Source: Clostridiales bacterium (lineage in GTDB: Bacteria; Bacillota; Clostridia; Lachnospirales; Lachnospiraceae). From it: 64,000 nt of DNA. Below the pieces are notes generated by a model, which was not told the origin of the DNA, did no database searches, and was given only the letters and a program-made list of their open reading frames with translations. The translations under genes were made by a program, and so were the position numbers. Below are positions 25,377 to 33,425 of the stretch, one piece after another. How positions within the stretch are numbered: position 1 is the first letter of the stretch; each line of letters opens with the position of its first letter. The stretch spans positions 62,001 to 126,000 of the forward strand of contig JAQXKO010000014.1 in assembly GCA_029010495.1 (NCBI GenBank), given 5' to 3'.

Positions 25377-26972
25377 TTACTTTTTACCAAGCTTTGTACT
25401 GATAACTGCTGCTTTTACAACATCCTCCGTTGTAAGCTCCTCAGAGGTGATGCAGCAGCTGATACAAAGTATCTTATCCTCCAGATTTAATACTACCGTT
25501 TCACCCTTAACACCTGATATTTCAACCGAATATTTTAAACCGGTTCTTGTTCCGTCGTTATAATCAGTAACCCGGTAATTATATGTCTTTTCATTTTCCT
25601 TAAGAGAAATCGCATAATCTTTATAGCTAAGCTCATCCATATACTGAACAAGCACATACGCAACACCCTCTGCCTTAAATATAACTGTATTATCAGAAGG
25701 CTTAACTTCATCTGACGGGGAAAGGAAATCAGAATCATAATTCATCTCTAATACGGTCTTGCTTCCCTTAAGACTGCAAGTCTTCTGCTCTCCCTCACCC
25801 GGATTTTTCCCGGCCGGAAGGAAACCCGGTTCTATATCAGAAATAATACTCTTATATTTACTTAAAAACTGTTTGACGCCTTCGTTAAGTTTATCTGAAA
25901 GCTTATCATAGCTGTTAAACTTCTCGACAAGCTTTTCGAGCCTTATATCATCTGAGGGTTCTTGAATTGTAACACCGGAATCATTCGCAAATGAATATTC
26001 AAATTCCGCAGAACATGTATTACCCTTTTCATCAACTGACGATAAGAAAAGCTTTACACTATAATAATTCTCATCTGCAACTGCGGTAAACTCTATTACA
26101 GGCCTGTTTTTTTCAACATATGCTTTATACTCATCGGGAGTCAGTTTATTAACTGTATCCCTTAGCTCATCAAAATCTGAAAAAACATCAACCTTAGAGC
26201 CTTCTATCCTCATATAAGATAAGGTTTTAATCATAGCCTGAAGCTGCTCTTTACTGAGAATGTCCTGATATCCTGACACACCGCTTAGAGCATCACCGTT
26301 TTCATCAACAAGCTTTTCAAGATATCCGATATAGTCAAAGCCGTCAATATTTTGTTTGACATATTCATTTATATTTTCCCTGTTTTTGTCAAGGTATGAA
26401 ATAATATTTTTTAAAAAAATTTCCAGTTCCTTCGCTTCATCTATACGTGAGGTAAAATGCCCGTCTTCACCTGCAGAGCAATTGCCGAAGCCCTCGATTA
26501 ATAAAGAAGCGACAATATGCTCTTTATCCTCTGCAGCATTAATTTCAGGGCGTGATACTTTAACGGTTCCCAGGCTGTAGCCCTCACCGGCAAAGCCCTT
26601 TACCAGTTCATCAAAATTGATATATGTTTTATCTTTATAATTAACAATAAGTTCAGCAGTTTTTATTTCGATGCTGTCAGTTCCGTCGGAAACAGAAAGC
26701 TCAAAATCCGCCATGTTATTTTTGTCTGCTCTTTTTCCGTTTATTGCAGCAGACATATTTATATTTTTATTATCGTTTTTGATGTTAACTGTTGCCGTAC
26801 AGCTAAAGGTCCCGGTTTTATATTCAGAAAATCTTTGCAATGCCTCGTACATATTTTCCGGGGCATTATATTTAACCTCTTTACTGTTTTTCTTTTTATT
26901 GCAGCCTGCGCATATCATCAGAAGGAGCATACCAAAAAGCAGGGTAATTAATTTTATTTTTTTACTATTCAT
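25377..26972 (-). CDS. Surface lipoprotein, paralogue of the 27.3-kb lipoprotein
   Basis: A 531-residue lipoprotein (lipobox ICAGC, Cys23-24). After a Lys/Asn-rich spacer, the body is beta-rich with alternating charged strands (YEALQRFSEYKTGTFSCTA, AINGKRADKNN, TYINFDELVKGF) and a helical middle segment. The same architecture and several aligned motifs occur in the lipoprotein at 27275-28549, so the two are paralogues. GGAGG precedes the ATG by 3-4 nt. It is the first gene of the DUF4430-EcfT-EcfAA'S operon. Function unknown; a role in presenting or binding the transported ligand is inference from position. Confidence 0.75.
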   Translation of the reverse strand: MNSKKIKLITLLFGMLLLMICAGCNKKKNSKEVKYNAPENMYEALQRFSEYKTGTFSCTATVNIKNDNKNINMSAAINGKRADKNNMADFELSVSDGTDSIEIKTAELIVNYKDKTYINFDELVKGFAGEGYSLGTVKVSRPEINAAEDKEHIVASLLIEGFGNCSAGEDGHFTSRIDEAKELEIFLKNIISYLDKNRENINEYVKQNIDGFDYIGYLEKLVDENGDALSGVSGYQDILSKEQLQAMIKTLSYMRIEGSKVDVFSDFDELRDTVNKLTPDEYKAYVEKNRPVIEFTAVADENYYSVKLFLSSVDEKGNTCSAEFEYSFANDSGVTIQEPSDDIRLEKLVEKFNSYDKLSDKLNEGVKQFLSKYKSIISDIEPGFLPAGKNPGEGEQKTCSLKGSKTVLEMNYDSDFLSPSDEVKPSDNTVIFKAEGVAYVLVQYMDELSYKDYAISLKENEKTYNYRVTDYNDGTRTGLKYSVEISGVKGETVVLNLEDKILCISCCITSEELTTEDVVKAAVISTKLGKK

Positions 26973-27140
26973 AATCCTCCGTCACAAAGAGTCTTACAGA
27001 CCCCGATATTCCATACAAACACTACCTTAAAGGTATTTACATACAGTGAACACCACCCGTTACTTTATCCGTAAAACATCATAATAATTACAAAGCAATC
27101 ATCTCAAAAATATATTTTACCATAGCCTGCAGCAAAAATA

Positions 27141-27171
27141 CAAGCCCGAATTCATTACTGAACCGGGCTTG
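27141..27171 (-). terminator. Intrinsic terminator of the lipoprotein gene
   Basis: CAAGCCCG (27141-27148) with CGGGCTTG (27164-27171), followed on the minus strand by TATTTTTGC. The 302-bp stretch 26973-27274 also holds the long leader of the ECF operon (no B12 box or other recognised riboswitch) and the duplicated gene tail. Confidence 0.88.
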
Positions 27172-27210
27172 AAAATTAATATTCCTTTACTCAGGATATA
27201 TTATTCAATA

Positions 27211-27339
27211 CTATTCAATTTCAATTTCCTCTTCTGGTTCTTCGGTATTACCAATATTACTAAGGTCAATACAATTAGGAATTAGAGTAAGGGGTTGGTG
27301 TGGGTTCTTCGGTATTACCAATATTACTAAGGTCAATAC
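27211..27339 (-). repeat. 37-bp direct duplication creating an alternative C-terminus for the lipoprotein
   Basis: An identical 37-bp segment occurs at 27303-27339 (in the gene, encoding IDLSNIGNTEEP) and at 27236-27272 (after the stop), 67 bp apart. The first copy continues to PTPTPYSNS-stop. The second copy continues to EEEIEIE followed by TAG at 27211-27213. Recombination between the copies would delete 67 bp and exchange the tails. Confidence 0.9.
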
Positions 27340-28549
27340 CCCAATCCTGGAATGTCTTCAATAAACCTGACTGAAGATTTGTAAGAAGCTCTTCATCTGA
27401 AGTAATGCTTGTCATAATATCAGTAATCTTTGCAACATTTGAAGGAGCACTGATTGTAACATCCTTAACGTCAAGAGCCATATCGTATGAAATCTTAACA
27501 TCGCCCTTTCCTTCTTCCTTCATTGAGAACTCAACGGCAATCTTAAATGCATCCTTATCAACTGTAACTGAAAGTTTAACAGAAGGATTTGCCTTCTTAA
27601 ATTCTTCCATATCTGCATCGTTAACTGACTTAATTGCTTCGTCAAAATCAACACCTTCAAACATGTCGCCAATCTCTGTAGTCTCGCTTGCAGTTTCCTT
27701 TACACTGTCAAGAACCTTCTTGATATCATCGTCTGTAGCACCAAGCCCCTTAAGATCATCCTTGTATGCCTCAACAACCTTCTCAGCATACTTAGCAATA
27801 TCAAATGACTTTGCTGAACTCTGTGAAATCTTGTTAATCTTTTCCTTGTTATCCTTAACAAATGTTAAAGTATTAACAACCATTTTCTTCATAACTTCTG
27901 CATCAGTAACTTCAACAGAAAATGTATTGCCATCCTGCTTAACTTCTACATCCTTAAGAAGAGCCTTGAAGAAGTCTACAGAAAGCTTTTCAGTCTCAGC
28001 CTGAAGCTCCTTCTGAACGTTTTCATCAACATCAACAGCAGGAAGCTTGAAATTACCAAATTTTGTTGATACGCCTGTTACTGAATTAACTACCGAATCA
28101 AGGTTTACATAGTATGCATCCTTTGTAATGGTAAGGAGATCCTTAAGATCAAGATTGATATTCATATTCTGATCATCAGCCTTACCCTTTAATATTAAAG
28201 CAAGACCTAAAGTTTCCTCATTACCATTGATGTCACCATTGCCCTTTAATCCCATAGTCATGTCAACATCATCAGCTTTAACAACAGCCTCTAAATTAAT
28301 CTTAAATGAACCCTTCTTATAGTTGTTCATTGAAGATAAAGCTTCGAAGATATCCTTGACGTCTCCACCATTTGTGCCTTCATCATCCGAATTATTGTCT
28401 TCATCATCCGAATTATTGTCTTCTACACCCGGCTTGTTGTCTTTTCCACTATCTTTCTCATCACTATCATCGCTCTTGCCACATGCAACAAGTGATAACA
28501 TCATCATGATTGAAAGAAGAATGCAAAGAAATTTTTTCATATTCTTCAT
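27275..28549 (-). CDS. Acidic surface lipoprotein with duplicated 3' end
   Basis: A 424-residue lipoprotein (lipobox LVAC, Cys23). An acidic Asp/Asn/Glu spacer contains two exact 7-residue units (NSDDEDN/NSDDEGT type) encoded by a 21-bp tandem repeat at 28381-28422. The body (~75-400) is beta-rich then helical and parallels the lipoprotein at 25377 (IFEALSSMNNYKKGSFKIN, YYVNLDSVVNSV, TFVKDNKEKIN). ATG at 28549 has AAAGGCGG 5 nt upstream; a longer in-frame start is not supported. The 12-residue tail before the stop lies in a duplicated 37-bp segment, with a second possible tail downstream. Function unknown. Confidence 0.8.
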   Translation of the reverse strand: MKNMKKFLCILLSIMMMLSLVACGKSDDSDEKDSGKDNKPGVEDNNSDDEDNNSDDEGTNGGDVKDIFEALSSMNNYKKGSFKINLEAVVKADDVDMTMGLKGNGDINGNEETLGLALILKGKADDQNMNINLDLKDLLTITKDAYYVNLDSVVNSVTGVSTKFGNFKLPAVDVDENVQKELQAETEKLSVDFFKALLKDVEVKQDGNTFSVEVTDAEVMKKMVVNTLTFVKDNKEKINKISQSSAKSFDIAKYAEKVVEAYKDDLKGLGATDDDIKKVLDSVKETASETTEIGDMFEGVDFDEAIKSVNDADMEEFKKANPSVKLSVTVDKDAFKIAVEFSMKEEGKGDVKISYDMALDVKDVTISAPSNVAKITDIMTSITSDEELLTNLQSGLLKTFQDWGIDLSNIGNTEEPTPTPYSNS

Positions 28550-28627
28550 TTTATCCGCCTTTCTGAGTATGTACTCAATAAAATAATCTATAATCATCAG
28601 CATATGCTGTATGATCCGTAATCAGAA

Positions 28628-30694
28628 TTAATAAAGCTTTATCTCTTTACAATCCTTTATAAATACAGGAATAATATCAATTGGTGCAGGAACTGAAACC
28701 TTTGTTCCGCCCTCATAGCATTTTCCTGTCCATGAATCCTTCCATGATGCTCCGTTCGGAAGATATACCTCTCTTTCGACAGCTCCTTCATACAGTACGG
28801 GTGCAACCAGAAGACTGTCCCCGAACATATACTCATCCTCTGCCGAATAGCTTTCGGAGTCATCATAAAAATCATAAAATACCGGTCTCATTACAGGGGT
28901 ACCCGTATCTGAGGCCTTCTGCATGGCTTCTCTTATATAATCACGAAGATTTTCTCTTACAAAAAGATACTTCTTCATAATCTCATAATATTCTTCACCG
29001 AAGCTCCACACTTCATTATCCTGACCGCTTGTCAGCTGTCTGATTCCGTTAATGAACTCAACTTCCCTCTCATACCACGGAGAACGCTCACCATGCATTC
29101 TGAATACAGGACAAAAGCATCCCCATTGAAACCATCTTATGAGAAGTTCTTTGAATTTAGAATCTGATATGTCACCGCCAAGGAATCCTCCTATATCAGA
29201 GGTCCACCACGGAATACCGGCAATTCCCATACTGAGTCCTGCCTGAAGCTGTTCCCTCATGGCTCTGAAGGAGGAATGAATGTCTCCTGACCATGTTAAC
29301 ACTCCGTATTTCTGACTTCCTGCCCAGGCGCATCTGACAAGACTTAATACCCTGTCCTCTCCGGCCTCCTTAAGACCATCATAGAAGCCCTTTGCATATC
29401 CGACCGGATATATATTGGAAGTCTGCAGAGCCGGCCCGGCATAATACCTGTAATTATCAAAATCATACGGTCCGTATTCAGGCTCCGCCTCATCAAGCCA
29501 GAAGCATCTTATACCGAATTTATAATAATTGTTTTTACAGCGTTCCCATACAAAGCGCTGTGCCTCCGGATTAGTGGCATCAAAAAATGTCGTATTGCCC
29601 ATCCATGTCATATGAGTTGAGCTGCCCCTGTCTGCAGTAACAAGATATCCGTTATCAGACATGGCACCGAAGTTTTCACTTCGCTCATCAATGGTCGGCC
29701 ATACCGAAACAACCGTTTCAATTCCAAGCTCCTTAAGTTCCTTTACCATAGCCTCAGGGTCAGGCCAGTCACGCGGCTCAAATTTAAAATCTCCCTGCAT
29801 TGTCCAATGAAAGAAATCAATAACAATTGCATCCATCGGGAGTCCGCGCCTCTTATGTTCTCTGGCTACCGCAAGGATTTCCTCCTGATTACGGTATCTC
29901 AGCTTGCACTGCCAATAACCCAGACCGTATTCCGGAATCATAGGTGAATGACCGGTTGCGTCTGCATAATTTGACTCAATGTCGGCAAAACCGTCGCCTG
30001 TAGTTATAAAATAATCGAGCTTCTTTGTTGACCTTGCATACCACTCTGTTTTGTTTGTGGCAAATGTAGCAGTACCTATTGCAGGATTATTCCAGAAAAA
30101 ACCGTAGCCTCTTGAAGAAATCATAAACGGAACACTTGCCTGCGAATTACGGTGACAAAGCTCCAGACATGAGCCCTTTTTATCAAGATGTGAATCCTGA
30201 TACTGACCCATACCGTAAATCTTCTCATCGTCAAAGGCTTCAAAACGTGCCGTAAGCTCATAGTCTGAGCTGCCTGGAACAGGCCTCAGCTCTCTTCCCG
30301 TAATACGAAGAGGAACACAGTATCTGTTAATACGGTCCCTGGTTCTCCAATATTCCTGAGTAAGAAGCGTGTTGCCGTCTTTATAAAAGCTTATCCACCC
30401 CTCAGGGTTAATTACCGCTTTTATTCTACCGTTTGTAATACTGGAAACAGTAGCTTTTGAATGATATTTTGCCCACTCCGCGGAGCGATACCATGGGTCT
30501 GTATTATCAATCCCGGTAAATTCAAATACGGGATTATCATTTTTAACCTGCTCCGTAAGCGCCCAGTCATGACTGTCCATAACAGGTTCTCTTGTCATAC
30601 GTACACGAAGCGAATTTCTGCCCCAGGCTTCAATCCAGAGTGTTTCAGTACCGTTTTTTAGCACCAGTCGATTATTATTTACATAAACCTGCAT
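28628..30694 (-). CDS. GH31 family alpha-xylosidase/alpha-glucosidase
   Basis: A 688-residue cytoplasmic GH31 enzyme (no signal peptide). The N-terminal beta-sandwich (~1-250) includes IYGMGQYQDSHLDKKG and FFWNNP. The TIM barrel follows with YGLGYWQCKLRYRNQ, IVIDFFHWTMQGDFKF, the nucleophile in FWLDEAEPEYG (Asp401) and the acid/base in LTWSGDIHSS (Asp471), then FRMHGERSPW. The DEAEP variant and the WTMQGDF loop resemble YicI-type alpha-xylosidases, which trim xyloglucan oligosaccharides; an alpha-glucosidase is possible. It has its own promoter, diverges from cotJB, and probably acts downstream of the secreted GH5 enzymes. Confidence 0.9.
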   Translation of the reverse strand: MQVYVNNNRLVLKNGTETLWIEAWGRNSLRVRMTREPVMDSHDWALTEQVKNDNPVFEFTGIDNTDPWYRSAEWAKYHSKATVSSITNGRIKAVINPEGWISFYKDGNTLLTQEYWRTRDRINRYCVPLRITGRELRPVPGSSDYELTARFEAFDDEKIYGMGQYQDSHLDKKGSCLELCHRNSQASVPFMISSRGYGFFWNNPAIGTATFATNKTEWYARSTKKLDYFITTGDGFADIESNYADATGHSPMIPEYGLGYWQCKLRYRNQEEILAVAREHKRRGLPMDAIVIDFFHWTMQGDFKFEPRDWPDPEAMVKELKELGIETVVSVWPTIDERSENFGAMSDNGYLVTADRGSSTHMTWMGNTTFFDATNPEAQRFVWERCKNNYYKFGIRCFWLDEAEPEYGPYDFDNYRYYAGPALQTSNIYPVGYAKGFYDGLKEAGEDRVLSLVRCAWAGSQKYGVLTWSGDIHSSFRAMREQLQAGLSMGIAGIPWWTSDIGGFLGGDISDSKFKELLIRWFQWGCFCPVFRMHGERSPWYEREVEFINGIRQLTSGQDNEVWSFGEEYYEIMKKYLFVRENLRDYIREAMQKASDTGTPVMRPVFYDFYDDSESYSAEDEYMFGDSLLVAPVLYEGAVEREVYLPNGASWKDSWTGKCYEGGTKVSVPAPIDIIPVFIKDCKEIKLY

Positions 30695-30739
30695 ATCATA
30701 ATGTGTATATCACACTGCTCCGAAATATTTTATTAAATA

Positions 30740-30769
30740 ATAATACAATAGTATCATTCATAAAGTCAA
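30740..30769 (-). promoter_or_regulatory. Promoter of the GH31 gene
   Basis: Minus strand TTGACT (30764-30769), 18-nt spacer, TATTAT (30740-30745). Predicted leader about 40 nt; the ribosome-binding site before the ATG is weak. Confidence 0.55.
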
Positions 30770-30866
30770 TATATTAAGCTTACAAAATCATTAAATATTC
30801 ATGAAGCTTTTGTAACATTTTTAACAATAAATAATAATATGTTATTAAGATAATTTAGGAGCGATT

Positions 30867-31124
30867 ATGGATTCACGGTGTGAACTTATTGCTAAGCTGC
30901 GGGAAACCGGTTTCATGATGGATGATATCAGGCTTTATCTTGATACTCATCCAAACGATGTCAGAGCAATAAAAACCTACAATGAATATGCACGACTGTA
31001 TAAAAAATATGAGCATGAATACACTACAGGCTTTGCCGGTATCGGAACATGTAATGAAAACAACAATGATGATATTTGGATGTGGAATGAATATCCTATG
31101 CCTTGGGAAGGAGGATGCAGATAA
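30867..31124 (+). CDS. cotJB: Spore coat protein CotJB
   Basis: An 85-residue protein with the CotJB helical core: LIAKLRETGFMMDDIRLYLDTHP, NDVRAIKTYNEYARLYKKYEHEY, and the C-terminal WNEYPMPWEGGC. In Bacillus it is encoded between cotJA and cotJC; here cotJA is about 10 kb upstream. Its stop codon overlaps the ATG of cotJC by one base (TAATG), so the two are translationally coupled. AGGAG is 6 nt before the ATG. Confidence 0.93.
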   Translation: MDSRCELIAKLRETGFMMDDIRLYLDTHPNDVRAIKTYNEYARLYKKYEHEYTTGFAGIGTCNENNNDDIWMWNEYPMPWEGGCR

Positions 31125-31738
31125 TGTTTGTCTATAAAAAAATGCTTCAGTTTCCGGTAAATATTAAAGAGACAAATCCGGCTCTTGCCAAAATGATTAT
31201 TGCACAGCTCGGCGGACCCGACGGAGAGCTGGGTGCTTCACAAAGATATCTCAACCAGAGATTTTCCATGCCTTACAAGGAAGTTTCGGGATTATTGACA
31301 GACATCGGTGTCGAGGAGCTCTCGCACTGTGAAATGATTGGAACAATAGTATATCAGCTGACGCGAAATCTTACTCCCGAACAGATAAAGGCCGGCGGTT
31401 TTGACTGCTACTATATAAATCATACAACCGGTATATATCCGGGTGACTGCAACGGTTCTCCTTTTAATGCGCTTGCGCTTCAGAGTAAGGGTGACCCTAT
31501 TACTGATTTGTTTGAGGATATGGCCGCTGAACAGAAGGCTCGAACCACCTATGACAATATTATCCGTATGTGTAAGGATTCTCCTGATGTAAGAAACGTC
31601 ATCAAATTCCTCCGTGAAAGAGAAATAGTCCATTTCCAGCGTTTTGGCGAGGGTCTTCGAATTGTACAGGATAATCTCAATTCCAAAAATTTCTACATCT
31701 GCAATCCGTCATTTGATAAAAATTGCGGAAAACAGTAA
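31124..31738 (+). CDS. cotJC: Spore coat protein CotJC (manganese-catalase family)
   Basis: A 204-residue protein of the Mn-catalase/CotJC family. Conserved segments are LAKMIIAQLGGPDGELGASQRYLNQRFSMP, the metal-ligand-type VEELSHCEMIG (Glu and His), MAAEQKARTTYDNI (Glu) and REREIVHFQRFGEGL (Glu and His), as in ferritin-like four-helix di-metal centres. It sits in or under the spore coat and may consume peroxide. ATG at 31124 is chosen because it overlaps the cotJB stop and GGGAAGGAGG lies just upstream. Confidence 0.93.
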   Translation: MFVYKKMLQFPVNIKETNPALAKMIIAQLGGPDGELGASQRYLNQRFSMPYKEVSGLLTDIGVEELSHCEMIGTIVYQLTRNLTPEQIKAGGFDCYYINHTTGIYPGDCNGSPFNALALQSKGDPITDLFEDMAAEQKARTTYDNIIRMCKDSPDVRNVIKFLREREIVHFQRFGEGLRIVQDNLNSKNFYICNPSFDKNCGKQ

Positions 31739-31782
31739 TAATTATCTGACGATATCATCCATAAAAATATCTGAAACAGAAA

Positions 31783-31856
31783 CTCCCATCCGGTTAATTA
31801 ATATTTATCTGCCTGTAAGACAGAGACAGAAAAAAGTTTTCTTAGCCTGATGGGAG
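31783..31856. repeat. Inverted repeat enclosing a small hairpin after cotJC
   Basis: CTCCCATC (31783-31790) and GATGGGAG (31849-31856) enclose a CTGTAAGACAG hairpin and an A-rich run. It may serve as cotJC terminator, though a clear T-run is missing on that strand. The layout resembles the nested structure after tyrS. Confidence 0.5.
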
Positions 31857-31886
31857 CATATTATATTTATCATATTAAAACGTAAA

Positions 31887-31902
31887 AAAGCCATAAGGCT
31901 TT
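31887..31902 (-). terminator. Terminator of the MFS-trmO-ydcF operon
   Basis: AAAGCC (31887-31892), loop ATAA, GGCTTT (31897-31902); on the minus strand it is followed by TTT ACG, close to the YdcF stop codon. Confidence 0.75.
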
Positions 31903-31904
31903 AG

Positions 31905-32708
31905 TCAGATATTACCAAGCAGAAACTCTTTAAATATTGCGAGTGAATCTCTTATCATATAGTTAAAAAGCAATATTTCATCACTTCCGGTTGCCAGGCC
32001 CTCAGGTGATTCATAATCCAATGCTTTTGCAAGACTTAATGCCCTGAATATATGAAAATTATTTGAGCATACCGCAACACCCGGAAGCTTTTCACTTTTG
32101 CAGTGGTTAAGTATAATTTCTTTGGAAAACTCAAGATTTTCCTTTGTGGTTGTAGAATTATCCTCTACTATTATTTTTTCGTCGGGCACACCGCGCTCCA
32201 ACAGATACTGTCTCATGACACTTGCTTCCGTTGCGATTTCATCCGGTCCGCGTCCACCTGATACTACAATAGTAGTATCCTTATTTTCATTATAGTATTC
32301 AATTGCACCATCAAGTCTGAATCCAAGCGAACGGCTCACATTAGTTCCCTTTATCTGAGCTCCGAGAACCACAATATAATCAACCTTTTTTAACGGTTTT
32401 TTATTCATACCCGATATAACGCAGCCAAAAAGTACAAAAAAAAGAATTATGCCGACGCATAGTACAATGGCTATTATTACAAGGACAAAACCGGGCACAT
32501 GTTGAAGCAGTTTATATCGTTTATCCAGTTCCAAAAACAATCCCAAGCCTGTAAATGCGATTCCCAGAATAAGCCACATAAATACAAGAGACGCCGTAGG
32601 TCCGGCATAGCTTAATATAGTAAAAAAATATATAAAGCACCCGGCGGCTATAACAAATAACAATATTTCCAACATAATTCCGATACTTTCTTTATTACCC
32701 GTCCTCAT
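31905..32708 (-). CDS. YdcF/SanA-family (DUF218) membrane protein
   Basis: A 267-residue protein with about four transmembrane helices (~10-110) followed by a DUF218 domain. The domain shows VDYIVVLGAQIKGTNVSRSLGFRLDGAIEYY, the conserved VVSGGRGPDEIATEA, DEKIIVEDNSTTTKENLEFS and SNNFHIFRALSLAK, the signature order of YdcF/SanA/ElyC. These proteins act at the envelope and have been linked to cell-wall intermediate metabolism; the reaction is uncertain. It is the last gene of a five-gene operon, 5 bp after the small Cys-rich protein gene, with a weak ribosome-binding site that suggests coupled translation. Confidence 0.87.
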   Translation of the reverse strand: MRTGNKESIGIMLEILLFVIAAGCFIYFFTILSYAGPTASLVFMWLILGIAFTGLGLFLELDKRYKLLQHVPGFVLVIIAIVLCVGIILFFVLFGCVISGMNKKPLKKVDYIVVLGAQIKGTNVSRSLGFRLDGAIEYYNENKDTTIVVSGGRGPDEIATEASVMRQYLLERGVPDEKIIVEDNSTTTKENLEFSKEIILNHCKSEKLPGVAVCSNNFHIFRALSLAKALDYESPEGLATGSDEILLFNYMIRDSLAIFKEFLLGNI

Positions 32709-32713
32709 ATGTT

Positions 32714-32905
32714 TTACATCTGCTTTCGTACGACAAGATATTCATCACCGTTTCGGTAATAAGGACAACCCGAATGAGAATCAGTTACAAAACGTATATA
32801 ATCATCCTCATCCATATTCATATCGCACTCATATATCTCATATTCCTCATCATAGCTGTAATATGCACATGTATCACAGGTACCCTGATATTTTCTCTTT
32901 TCCAT
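32714..32905 (-). CDS. Small Cys-rich protein, DUF6472-like
   Basis: A 63-residue protein with four spaced cysteines: GTCDTCAYYSYDEEYEIYEC, then acidic MNMDEDDYIRF and the terminal CPYYRNGDEYLVVRKQM. The pattern C-x2-C…C…C suggests a small metal-binding knuckle; it looks like the DUF6472 family common in Lachnospiraceae. ATG at 32905 has AAGGA 6 nt upstream; a second ATG directly before it is also possible. Function unknown. Confidence 0.82.
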   Translation of the reverse strand: MEKRKYQGTCDTCAYYSYDEEYEIYECDMNMDEDDYIRFVTDSHSGCPYYRNGDEYLVVRKQM

Positions 32906-32927
32906 CATTAATCCTTCCGGTCTTATA

Positions 32928-33416
32928 TTACTGTTCATTGTTAAGGAACTCTTCCAAAACTGCTGCGGTAACTCCGATAATTTTGTCACAAGGTCTCTTT
33001 TTATAATATGCGTCAGTTCTTTTCTCGGGAACGGGAGAATCCTTGTCTGTTCCGAGTCCAAGAAGCTCTTTACATACAATGGAGCCGTTTATTTCCTTCA
33101 CTTTGTCAGCCACGAGCTGAATTCTGCCGTAAAGCTCTTTTTTTCCCTCAAAATCCGAAGGATCATTATAACCGTAAATATAACTGATAACAAATACCGC
33201 ACCGGAAAACGCGCCGCATACCTCCCGCATTCTTCCCATGCCTCCTCCAAAGCCTGATACAAGCTTTACAACGGTATTCTCATCAAAGGGTAACATGTCA
33301 GAAAATGCAATTACCATGGCCTGGGCACAATTATATCCCTCCTTAAACAACGCAGCTGCTTTTTTACCCCTTGCGCTTTTTCCAATCAATTCGTTAATTT
33401 CTTCTAAAGTATACAT
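32928..33416 (-). CDS. C_GCAxxG_C_C family redox-type protein
   Basis: A 162-residue protein with the family's cysteine signature: YNCAQAMVIAF, GGGMGRMREVCGAFSGAVF (GxGR..xxxCGA..GA) and NGSIVCKELLG. A terminal Cys (RPCDKI) is also present. Such proteins occur with redox enzymes in anaerobes and may be membrane-associated; the reaction is not known. AGGAG is 6 nt before ATG. It lies 9 bp after trmO in the five-gene operon. Confidence 0.88.
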   Translation of the reverse strand: MYTLEEINELIGKSARGKKAAALFKEGYNCAQAMVIAFSDMLPFDENTVVKLVSGFGGGMGRMREVCGAFSGAVFVISYIYGYNDPSDFEGKKELYGRIQLVADKVKEINGSIVCKELLGLGTDKDSPVPEKRTDAYYKKRPCDKIIGVTAAVLEEFLNNEQ

Positions 33417-33425
33417 TCATGTCTC

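Noticed and set aside
26973-27140. Possible cobalamin or other riboswitch in the leader of the ECF operon
   Set aside because: I looked for a B12-box (GCCACTG) and conserved riboswitch cores and saw none; only a short TACCTTTAAGGTA palindrome is present.
28563-28576. TGAGTATGTACTCA dyad upstream of the acidic lipoprotein
   Set aside because: A short AT-rich dyad near the ribosome-binding site with no support from context; could be chance.
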